Made by a program: the position numbers and the translations under genes. Shown here piece after piece: positions 17,772 to 27,265 of a DNA stretch of 64,000 nucleotides; the first letter of the stretch is position 1; each line of letters opens with the position of its first letter. The notes under the pieces are model-generated. The model searched no databases and had not been told where the DNA came from. It was given only the letters and a program-made list of their open reading frames with translations. Where the stretch lies: the NCBI GenBank assembly GCA_016932415.1, contig JAFGCX010000011.1:124001-188000 (forward strand). The letters run 5' to 3'. The stretch is from Candidatus Krumholzibacteriota bacterium. Lineage in GTDB: Bacteria; Krumholzibacteriota; Krumholzibacteriia; Krumholzibacteriales; Krumholzibacteriaceae.

Positions 17772-19571
17772 CTATGCGGTTACTTCGCCTTCCGCCGCTT
17801 CGGTCTCTATCGCCTTATGTACATAATACTGCTGGACGATCGACAGTATGTTGTTGATCAGCCAGTAAAGCACCAGGCCCGAAGGCATTCCGTAAAAAAT
17901 AAACGTAAATACCACCGGCATCATCGTTGTCATCATCTTGGTCTGCGCTGCCGGCCCCGCGTCTCCAGTCGGAGAGCCACCCATCTTTGACTGGACGAAC
18001 ATCGCCACGCCCATCAGAAGAGGAAGCAGGTGGAACTCGCTTCCGATGACAGGCAGGCTGAAACCAAACCCGAACAGGACGTCCGGCGATGAAAGATCAT
18101 TGATCCACAACCCAAGGGGGGCGTCTCTGAGTTCAATCGTGTTTCTGAGAACGTTAAAAAGAGCTATGAAAACAGGCATCTGAAAAAGAAGAGGCAGGCA
18201 TCCGCCAAGGGGATTGACCCCCGCCTCCTTGTACATCTTCATCGTTTCCTGGTTCAGTTTTTCTTTTTCGTTCTTGTACTTCTCCTGCAGGGCTTTGAGT
18301 TTTGGCTGGAGCCGCTGCATATCTTTCATCGATTTGAAGCTCTTGTGCGTGAGCCTGTAGAACAGGACTTTCGTCAGGATCGAGAGTATTATTATTATCA
18401 GCCCGTAGTTGGGAATGAACCCTTTCATCCACATCATCAGGCGAAGGACAAAAACGCTGAAAAATCGCATCTTGCCAAGCTCTATTGTCCTTTCCAGCCC
18501 TACTCCGTAATCCTTCAGCCCGTTCATGTCAAGAGGCCCGAAATAACATTTGAACGAATCTTCGACTTTTCTCGGGTCTCCCCGGAATGGATAAAATATC
18601 GAATACCCGGACATGCTGCTGTCCTTGTCTCCGAGCATCTCCAGGACTCCCGAGCGCTGCTCGTCCACTATTACCGCGCTGAGGAAGTATTTGCTTCTCG
18701 CGCCGGCCCAAACGACCATGCCTTCCTGGACTTTCCTGTCCGTTTTGCCGAATTTGCCCGAGCCCTCCTTATAATATTCATCCCCCACGCGCCCGAGCGA
18801 GGCCATCTGCCTTATCTCCCATTTTCTGTCTTTCTCGTTCAGCGCCAGGCCGCTCTCCCACGCGATCGCGTACCCACTGGCCCCTTTCATCTCTCCCTCT
18901 CTTACCAGGGAGATCGCCACGCCTACTTCGTAGCCCTCTCGCGAGAACCGGAACCTTTTTTCGACAGTCCCTCCCGAAGCCCCTCTCCATCTGAAGAGGA
19001 CTGTCGCCTCGATGCTTTCTCCGGTCAGGTCGATCTCCTCACCGTCATAGATCTCTCTGCCGTTGACAAGAGCGTCAAACCGGGCGCCGGAAAAGCCGGT
19101 CCTCTCCATGTCTTTCTCAACGTAGAGGGAAAGAGCCCCCTTCGCCCCTTCGGGAACGAGCTCAACATCCCCTCCGTCGCTCCTGGCGAATTCCCTCAGC
19201 TTAATACTCGTGATCTCCCCGCCGAGACTGCTCAGCGCGACTCTCATCTTCTCCGTAGCGACGGTAAAATTCCTTGTCTCCGCCGGATCATCAGGGGAAA
19301 AGAGCCTCCCCGTTCCCTCCCGCGCCTTGCTTTCGAAAAACTCCCCCTCCGCCTTTTCTCCGCCCGCCGGCAGATCCTCATCCGCGCCCTCCCTCGCGCT
19401 GTATTCCGATCCGGCCTCGAGGGAAGCGAGTGAATCGGCTACGGCCTGCTCGCGCAGTTCCACGGCTCTTCTGAGCGCCGCCTCTTTCTGCCTGGGCGCC
19501 ACATAGAGCATCTGCCATCCGAGCAATATCGCAAAGGTCACTGCTATAGCCAGAATAGAGCGCTTATCCAT
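17772..19571 (-). CDS. yidC: membrane protein insertase YidC
   Basis: A 599-residue inner-membrane insertase that integrates membrane proteins alone or with SecYEG. It has the Gram-negative form: N-terminal membrane anchor ('SILAIAVTFAILLGWQMLYV'), a large periplasmic beta domain (about 70-345), and a conserved core with five membrane segments. The core shows 'NYGLIIIILSILTKVLFYRL', the cytoplasmic helical hairpin 'MKDMQRLQPKLKALQEKY', 'GVNPLGGCLPLLFQMPVFIA' and 'PSGLVLYWLINNILSIVQQ'. The size and periplasmic domain support a didermal cell. Confidence 0.97.
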   Translation of the reverse strand: MDKRSILAIAVTFAILLGWQMLYVAPRQKEAALRRAVELREQAVADSLASLEAGSEYSAREGADEDLPAGGEKAEGEFFESKAREGTGRLFSPDDPAETRNFTVATEKMRVALSSLGGEITSIKLREFARSDGGDVELVPEGAKGALSLYVEKDMERTGFSGARFDALVNGREIYDGEEIDLTGESIEATVLFRWRGASGGTVEKRFRFSREGYEVGVAISLVREGEMKGASGYAIAWESGLALNEKDRKWEIRQMASLGRVGDEYYKEGSGKFGKTDRKVQEGMVVWAGARSKYFLSAVIVDEQRSGVLEMLGDKDSSMSGYSIFYPFRGDPRKVEDSFKCYFGPLDMNGLKDYGVGLERTIELGKMRFFSVFVLRLMMWMKGFIPNYGLIIIILSILTKVLFYRLTHKSFKSMKDMQRLQPKLKALQEKYKNEKEKLNQETMKMYKEAGVNPLGGCLPLLFQMPVFIALFNVLRNTIELRDAPLGLWINDLSSPDVLFGFGFSLPVIGSEFHLLPLLMGVAMFVQSKMGGSPTGDAGPAAQTKMMTTMMPVVFTFIFYGMPSGLVLYWLINNILSIVQQYYVHKAIETEAAEGEVTA

Positions 19572-19618
19572 CCCTGTATTTCCCTTCTATAAGAAGATGA
19601 TAGGTTTATCGGGCTTTT

Positions 19619-19843
19619 TCAGCGAACAGGATCATATCCGCCACGGGAGAACGGGTTGCATTTCAGAAGCCGGACAACGGCCTTGCCGCTTCCCTTGAAG
19701 AAACCATATTTCTTCAGAGATTCTTCCGCGTATGCCGAACAGGAAGGTGTAAACCTGCAGACCGGTGCGTGGTACGGGGAAATCGATATTCTGTATATCC
19801 TGACGGCCGCCAGACCGGCTTTAGTCAGAATCCTGGATATCAT
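19619..19843 (-). CDS. yidD: membrane protein insertion efficiency factor YidD
   Basis: A 74-residue protein of the YidD family, membrane associated through an amphipathic N-terminal helix and thought to aid YidC. The family core 'RISISPYHAPVCRFTPSCSAY' region (shown in part: 'CRFTPSCSAYAEESLKKYG') and the ending 'LLKCNPFSRGGYDPV' are complete. The ATG at 19843 overlaps the rnpA stop (ATGA); an in-frame TTG at 19849 is possible. Confidence 0.94.
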   Translation of the reverse strand: MISRILTKAGLAAVRIYRISISPYHAPVCRFTPSCSAYAEESLKKYGFFKGSGKAVVRLLKCNPFSRGGYDPVR

Positions 19844-20208
19844 CCGCAACTTGATATCAGTCCGGCTCTCTTGAGAGAGCTCACTACATCTTCCGTGAGT
19901 TCCTGAAATGATGTCTCCTCAGGACGAAATGAGGCTATAAATACTATCCAGATATTTTTCTCGTTAATTCGGTCCTTGACTGTTCTGAATATTTCCCTCA
20001 TCAGCCTTTTCGCCCTGTTACGCTGATAAGCCTTTCCAACGTTCTTTTTGCTGGCCACGAATCCCGGCAGAAGGCCCCTGTTCTCATCATCCCCCTCACC
20101 GTTTCTTCCCAGGTACAGTATCGTGATCTTTTGCCCCGCCTCCCTTTTCCCTTCACTGTAGACGAGCCTGAACTGCCTGCTATTCTTTAGTCCTTTCATC
20201 GATACCAT
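19840..20208 (-). CDS. rnpA: ribonuclease P protein component RnpA
   Basis: A 122-residue basic protein that, with RNase P RNA, trims tRNA 5' ends. The RNR motif region reads 'SKKNVGKAYQRNRAKRLMRE', matching the family. The start could be the ATG at 20208 or one three codons later at 20199; ribosome-binding signals are weak for both and the gene begins 21 bases after rpmH, so it is likely translated from the rpmH messenger. Confidence 0.95.
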   Translation of the reverse strand: MVSMKGLKNSRQFRLVYSEGKREAGQKITILYLGRNGEGDDENRGLLPGFVASKKNVGKAYQRNRAKRLMREIFRTVKDRINEKNIWIVFIASFRPEETSFQELTEDVVSSLKRAGLISSCG

Positions 20209-20229
20209 CGCCCGGGCTCATCCCGGAGG

Positions 20230-20364
20230 TCATACGGCCAGCCTCTTTCTTCCTTTTTCTCTTCTTCGCCTGAGCACTTCCCTGCCGTTCTTCGTGCTCA
20301 TTCTTTTTCTGAATCCGTGAGTTCTTTTTCTTCTCTTGTTATGAGGCTGAAATGTGCGTTTCAT
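20230..20364 (-). CDS. rpmH: 50S ribosomal protein L34
   Basis: A 44-residue highly basic ribosomal protein read on the minus strand from ATG at 20364 to TGA at 20230. It begins '[18 protein letters not shown]', continues '[20 protein letters not shown]' and ends 'RKRLAV', matching L34 almost end to end. AAGGA precedes the start. It is the first gene of the rpmH-rnpA-yidD-yidC-jag-mnmE-mnmG-rsmG series that runs leftwards from the origin. Confidence 0.98.
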   Translation of the reverse strand: MKRTFQPHNKRRKRTHGFRKRMSTKNGREVLRRRREKGRKRLAV

Positions 20365-20426
20365 TTTCTATCCTTTTCCATTCATTTCCATGCAGATAGA
20401 GGCCTTTGAATATATATAAACAACTT

Positions 20427-20455
20427 ACAATAGAAGTCCTCATCTTTTTTGTCAA
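20427..20455 (-). promoter_or_regulatory. sigma-70-type promoter of rpmH operon
   Basis: On the minus strand TTGACA (20450-20455) and TATTGT (20427-20432) are separated by 17 bases. The -35 is perfect and the -10 matches 4 of 6. Transcription would start near 20420, about 55 bases upstream of rpmH. Confidence 0.7.
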
Positions 20456-20741
20456 GCATTTTATCTCTATCTTTTTTAACTTGTTTGTTTATCATTCTTT
20501 TCAGATCTTATCCCCGCCGGTAATCTTTCCATTTTTTCGTCTTCTCCGCCCTTAAGGTATCCCGCAAGCTTTATCTCCTTGCATTTCCATCAGTTAGAAT
20601 TTATTCCACATTTTATGTAAATAATTCTTGATATCGATTTTTCCGTATGATACATTTCCGCCTGCGGGATCAGGGGAGGGTTCGTTTTTAAGGGCTTCGC
20701 AGCCCGTTTCTTTTCTTTTTTGCTTCCCCGGTTTTTTTGAT

Positions 20742-20829
20742 TGTGGATAACGTCATGACATCATATTGAAAACCCCGCCGCTAATGTTGTTATTATTAAA
20801 GTTATAGAGTTTTCCACATTTGTGGAAAA
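20742..20829. other. DnaA-box cluster upstream of dnaA (origin, left part)
   Basis: A perfect DnaA box in reverse orientation, TGTGGATAA, lies at 20742-20750. A facing pair TTTTCCACA (20810-20818) and TGTGGAAAA (20821-20829), each one base off consensus, lies 60 bases further. Between them is an A/T-rich stretch (about 20780-20808). The remaining 20456-20741 is A/T-rich spacer without a recognised gene. This is either the upstream half of a bipartite oriC or an autoregulatory dnaA promoter. Confidence 0.75.
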
Positions 20830-20888
20830 CAAGAAAGATTTTGAAAGCTGCCGGCCTTTCCGACGGACCGGTATCTTCGGTCATTGCT

Positions 20889-22244
20889 ATGAGACTAGAA
20901 CAAGACCCTGGCATCGACATATGGGAAACGATCCTCGACAAGCTTAAAAAGGTCGTAAACGCGCAGAGCTTTCAGACCTGGTTTGCCCCCACCAGGCTGG
21001 CCGGATATGAAAGGGGCGTCCTGCTGGTCGAAGGACCAAATTCGTTTTTCATCGACTGGCTCGCCGAACACCACATCGACAAGATAACCGAGGCCGCCTC
21101 GGAAGTCCTTGGCGAAAAAGTAGTTATAGAGTTTTCGTCTCCCTCTCCGCGCAGGACTGTCCGCGCGGAGAAGCCTGTTGAGCGCTCCGTACTTGTCAGA
21201 GAGCCGGTCATCCTTCCCAACAGCGTTCAACTCAACAGCCGATACACGTTCCAGGAGTTTGTAGTGGGAAACGAAAACCTCCTGGCTCACGCGGCGGCCC
21301 TCGCAGTAGCTGAAAAACCGGCCCAGACCTACAACCCCCTTTTCATCTACGGCGGCCCCGGCCTGGGAAAGACTCATCTTCTGCAGGCTATTGGCCATTT
21401 TGTCCTCGAGGAACATCCCGGAATGAGGATCTCGTATGTCTCGACCGAGAGTTTCATGAACGAGCTTATCCGTTCGATCAGAAACGGCGAGACCTTCGAG
21501 TTCAAGGAACGCTACCGCAATATAGATATTCTCCTGATAGACGACATCCACTTTCTCGCCGGCAAGGAAAGGACGCAGGAAGAGTTTTTCTATACTTTCA
21601 ACGCTCTCCACAACGCCAGCAAACAGATCGTCTGTACGAGCGACCGGCCCCCGAAAGAGATCCCGTCACTTCAGGACAGGCTTACTTCACGTTTCGAGTG
21701 GGGTCTTATAACCGACATCCAGCCTCCAGACCTCGAGACCAGGGTCGCGATCCTGCGCAAAAAGGTCGAAAAGGAGATAATGCCTATCCCTGAAAGCGTC
21801 ATCTTTCTTATAGCGGAGAACGTAAGGGGAAATACGAGGGAGCTGGAGGGGTCGCTCGTCAAGATCCTCGCCTGCGCCAGCCTGACAAACCAGGATATCA
21901 ATGTCGATATGGCCGGTGAGGTACTGAAAGTCTTTATCTCGGGAGCTGAGAAGAAAAAGATCTCTATAAAGTCGATACAGCGTGCTGTCGCGGCGGAATT
22001 CGACATCCCCGTACACACGCTTTCCGCCAAGACGAGGATGAGCCGCGTCGTTGCGGCGCGCCAGGTCGCCATTTTTCTTTCCCGCGAACTTACCTCTCTT
22101 TCGCTGGTGCAGATAGGAAAAGGTTTCGGGGGCAGGGACCACAGCACGGTCCTGCATTCGATCAAAAAGATAGAAACATCCATTTCCGTCGACCCGTCGC
22201 TTGAAAGGCAGATATCCGCTCTCAGAAAAGATCTTGAGACCTGA
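20889..22244 (+). CDS. dnaA: replication initiator DnaA
   Basis: A 451-residue AAA+ initiator that binds DnaA boxes, oligomerises with ATP and melts the origin. In order: N-terminal domain I ('WETILDKLKKVVNAQSFQTW'), linker, AAA+ domain with Walker A 'GGPGLGKTHLLQAIG' and Walker B 'LLIDDIHFLAGKE', sensor II 'GNTRELEGSLVKI', and domain IV with the DNA-binding signature 'VVAARQVAIFLSRELTSLSL' and 'GGRDHSTVLHSI'. The ATG at 20889 fits the family N-terminus; an in-frame TTG at 20820 would overlap DnaA boxes and add 23 unrelated residues. The ribosome-binding site is weak, which is usual for an autoregulated dnaA. Confidence 0.97.
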   Translation: MRLEQDPGIDIWETILDKLKKVVNAQSFQTWFAPTRLAGYERGVLLVEGPNSFFIDWLAEHHIDKITEAASEVLGEKVVIEFSSPSPRRTVRAEKPVERSVLVREPVILPNSVQLNSRYTFQEFVVGNENLLAHAAALAVAEKPAQTYNPLFIYGGPGLGKTHLLQAIGHFVLEEHPGMRISYVSTESFMNELIRSIRNGETFEFKERYRNIDILLIDDIHFLAGKERTQEEFFYTFNALHNASKQIVCTSDRPPKEIPSLQDRLTSRFEWGLITDIQPPDLETRVAILRKKVEKEIMPIPESVIFLIAENVRGNTRELEGSLVKILACASLTNQDINVDMAGEVLKVFISGAEKKKISIKSIQRAVAAEFDIPVHTLSAKTRMSRVVAARQVAIFLSRELTSLSLVQIGKGFGGRDHSTVLHSIKKIETSISVDPSLERQISALRKDLET

Positions 22245-22259
22245 TCTCTTACCGCCTCG

Positions 22260-22456
22260 TTATCCACATCCTCGCTGTTTATAAAATGTTGATTCCTGTT
22301 GGTATCTTTTCCCATGGGCATAATTGTTGAGATTTTCCACTTGTTCACACAAATGCCAACACCGCTTCGCCTCCTGCCGCTCGAGCCTGTTCTTGAACAC
22401 TTGGGTGATTATCCACATATCCACACGCTCTACTCCTACTACTGATTCTATTAATT
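22260..22456. other. oriC unwinding region between dnaA and dnaN
   Basis: Perfect DnaA boxes TTATCCACA occur at 22260-22268 and 22409-22417, the latter immediately followed by a second, one-mismatch box ATATCCACA (22417-22425). After a short G/C stretch come successive triplets CTA CTC CTA CTA CTG ATT CTA TTA (22430-22453), which on the opposite strand read as the 'DnaA-trio' 3'-GAT series, and then a long A/T-rich stretch to about 22560. The order box-box-GC-trios-AT matches the basal unwinding system known from Bacillus subtilis. The whole 22245-22594 interval has no gene. Confidence 0.85.
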
Positions 22457-22594
22457 ACACAATGTCTGTATAATACCTCCTGTTTATATTTTCCCTTTAT
22501 TTTGTCTTGTACGCGTGTATAAATTCCCTTATGATTCACTTTCCTGAAGAATGAAAAATTAATACGATTCAGAAAGCCTGGAGGAGGTAGCGGA

Positions 22595-23704
22595 GTGAAG
22601 GTAGTTATCCCGCTTGAAGAACTGAGCAAGAAAATGAACGCCATATCAGGCGTTGTCCCCGCGAAAACAACGATGCCGATACTCTCCATGACCCTTATCA
22701 AGGCCGACACTTCGGGGATCTCCTTTTCAGCCACAGACCTCGATATCTCAGTGACTTCAAAGGTGAACGGGAAGGTCGATGAAGAAGGATTGATTTCCGT
22801 ACCGGCAAAAAAAATAGCCGAGATCGTGAAATCGCTCTCCCAGGGAGAGGTAACGCTTTCGTCGAACGAAGAGAACAAACTCACTATCAAATGCGGGAAA
22901 AGCAGGTTTTCGGTAAATGGAAGAAGCGCGGAGGATTTTCCAAAACTACCCAAACAGGAAAGCAAGGCTGAATTCTCGATCGATTCCGCGCTTCTCGGAA
23001 AACTCGTCCAGAAGACACTCTACGCGGTTTCGACCGACCTTACCCGGCCCGCGCTATGCGGCGTGAAGTGGGAAATCGACAAGGGTGGAGTCCTGATGGT
23101 TTCTACAGACGGACACAGGCTCGCGAAGGCCGAAGTGAAACTGGCGCTCGGAGAGATAAAGAAATCGGAAGTGATCGTGCCTCCAAAAGCCCTTTCGACA
23201 TTCAAGGCATACGCCCAGAAAGACGAGATGATCAGGGTCAACATCGGAGATAACAGCATATCGTTCGAGATGGACGAGGTGTCGATTTATTCGCGCCTTC
23301 TCGAAGGACCCTTCCCGAATTATCAGAAAGTGATCCCGGCAAACAACACAAGAGAGATGCTTGTATCGAAGGAAGCTTTGTCGATGGCAACGAAACGCGT
23401 ATCGATTCTTTCCGACGCGCTGACGCATCAGGTGATCTTTTCTCTCGGTAAAGACAATCTGAGGCTCCATGTGACGACGCAGGATCTTGGAGAAGCGACA
23501 GAGGATATCGACGCGACATACTCTGATGAAGAGATGGAGATAGGTTACAACGCCGCGTATATTCAGGATATTCTCAGAACTTTCGATACTGACGATATCG
23601 CATTCAATCTCGACAGACCGGACAATGCCGGAATAATAAAACCGGTCGAACAAAGCGGGGAAATCAAACAGCTCTGTATCGTCATGCCTCTGAGAATTCT
23701 GTGA
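22595..23704 (+). CDS. dnaN: DNA polymerase III beta subunit (sliding clamp)
   Basis: A 369-residue clamp with three repeats of the processivity fold; two copies ring the DNA and tether the polymerase. 'VVPAKTTMPILSMTLI' and 'GISFSATDLDISVT' mark domain 1, 'RPALCGVKWEIDKGGVLMVS' and 'TDGHRLAKAEV' domain 2, and the end 'QLCIVMPLRI' forms the peptide-binding pocket. It starts with GTG behind GGAGGAGG. The unwinding region lies just upstream. Confidence 0.97.
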   Translation: MKVVIPLEELSKKMNAISGVVPAKTTMPILSMTLIKADTSGISFSATDLDISVTSKVNGKVDEEGLISVPAKKIAEIVKSLSQGEVTLSSNEENKLTIKCGKSRFSVNGRSAEDFPKLPKQESKAEFSIDSALLGKLVQKTLYAVSTDLTRPALCGVKWEIDKGGVLMVSTDGHRLAKAEVKLALGEIKKSEVIVPPKALSTFKAYAQKDEMIRVNIGDNSISFEMDEVSIYSRLLEGPFPNYQKVIPANNTREMLVSKEALSMATKRVSILSDALTHQVIFSLGKDNLRLHVTTQDLGEATEDIDATYSDEEMEIGYNAAYIQDILRTFDTDDIAFNLDRPDNAGIIKPVEQSGEIKQLCIVMPLRIL

Positions 23705-23734
23705 TATTATCAGAGGGAAGTGTGGTGAGCAGGG

Positions 23735-24844
23735 TTGATCATTAAAGATATAGAGTGTGTCAATTTCCGGAATATCGAAAAAGCCAGCCTGGAATTCTCC
23801 GACACTTTCAATATCATCGAGGGAGCGAACGCTCAGGGGAAGACGAATCTTCTTGAGGCTGCGCATGTTTTTTCCCTTGGAAGGGGTTTCAGGACAAGAA
23901 GGACAGACGAACTGGTAAGGTTCGGTGAGGAATATTTTTTCCTTAAGCTTGCCGGAAAAAGCGATAACGACGTGGATTTCACGATCGAGTTCGGATATGA
24001 ACGGGGGGGCAAACCAAGAGTCTCGGCTAACGGAAACAGGCTTTCATCCCTGTCGGGGATGATCGGTATAATGCCGACAGTAATATTCACGCCGGGAGAT
24101 GTCGAGCTTGCCTCGGGACCTCCGTCGCAAAGAAGATTATTCATCGATTATACCGCCGCGCAAATATCTCCGGCTTTCCTCTCGGACCTGGGTGAGTTCA
24201 GGAGGGTCTTGAGGCACCGGAACACCCTGCTCAGAAAGATTTCAAGCGGAAACGGGGAAAAGGAAGAGCTTGGCGCCTGGGACGAGATTTTTATAAGAAA
24301 GGGCGCTGCCCTGACAAGAGGAAGGATCGAGGTTCTCAGGCAGATCGAGGAAGCAGCGAGGGAGATATTCGAGAGGATCAGGCCGGCAGGGGAAAAGCTC
24401 GGAGCCAGATACCGGGCGTCTTCCCGCGTCGGGAAGGATTCGATCGAGGAAGATCTCAGAGAAGCGCTTGGCAGGAACGCGGGGACTGAACAGAAACGCG
24501 GGTTTACGCTGACAGGGCCGCAGTATGACGATGTCGACCTGTTGCTTGACGAGGTGCCGCTGAGGAGGTTCGGTTCCCAGGGAAGAAAAAGACTTGTCGC
24601 GGTCGTTCTTAAACTTTCCCAGGCGGTTGTGATCATGGAGAGGCGAGGAGAGAGGCCCGTAGTCCTTCTCGATGATATTTTCTCCGAACTGGACGCCGAA
24701 ATATCGGGAAAAGTAAGAGACCTCCTGTCGGACAGGTACCAGAGCCTTATAACTTCACCCCGCAGCGGCGCTTTTTCGCCTCTGCCGGAGGGAGCGGCTG
24801 TCTTCTCTGTCGAAAAAGGCTCTTTCAGGCGCCTGAAGCAGTAG
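23735..24844 (+). CDS. recF: DNA replication and repair protein RecF
   Basis: A 369-residue SMC-like ATPase that loads RecA at gapped DNA with RecO and RecR. Walker A 'EGANAQGKTNLLEAAHVFSL', the conserved 'SPAFLSDLGEFRRVLRHRN' region, the signature 'GSQGRKRLVAVVLKLSQ' and Walker B 'RPVVLLDDIFSELD' are seen in order. The start codon is TTG; the 30-base gap after dnaN and the usual dnaN-recF order support cotranscription. Confidence 0.95.
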   Translation: MIIKDIECVNFRNIEKASLEFSDTFNIIEGANAQGKTNLLEAAHVFSLGRGFRTRRTDELVRFGEEYFFLKLAGKSDNDVDFTIEFGYERGGKPRVSANGNRLSSLSGMIGIMPTVIFTPGDVELASGPPSQRRLFIDYTAAQISPAFLSDLGEFRRVLRHRNTLLRKISSGNGEKEELGAWDEIFIRKGAALTRGRIEVLRQIEEAAREIFERIRPAGEKLGARYRASSRVGKDSIEEDLREALGRNAGTEQKRGFTLTGPQYDDVDLLLDEVPLRRFGSQGRKRLVAVVLKLSQAVVIMERRGERPVVLLDDIFSELDAEISGKVRDLLSDRYQSLITSPRSGAFSPLPEGAAVFSVEKGSFRRLKQ

Positions 24845-24916
24845 TTACATGACCCTTTTTTGGGGGAGATTTTTGTTTATTTTTGAGGGCGGACGTAATA
24901 GAATGAAACCGCCCCG

Positions 24917-27168
<2,252 letters not shown>

Positions 27169-27265
27169 GAAAGAGATAATATTGCAAGGGGCTCTTTTTG
27201 CAGCTTTCCCTAAAGAGTGGCGGAAAGGGGTCTTCCCGAGCGGGACGCAGAGGAGGCGCTGATAG

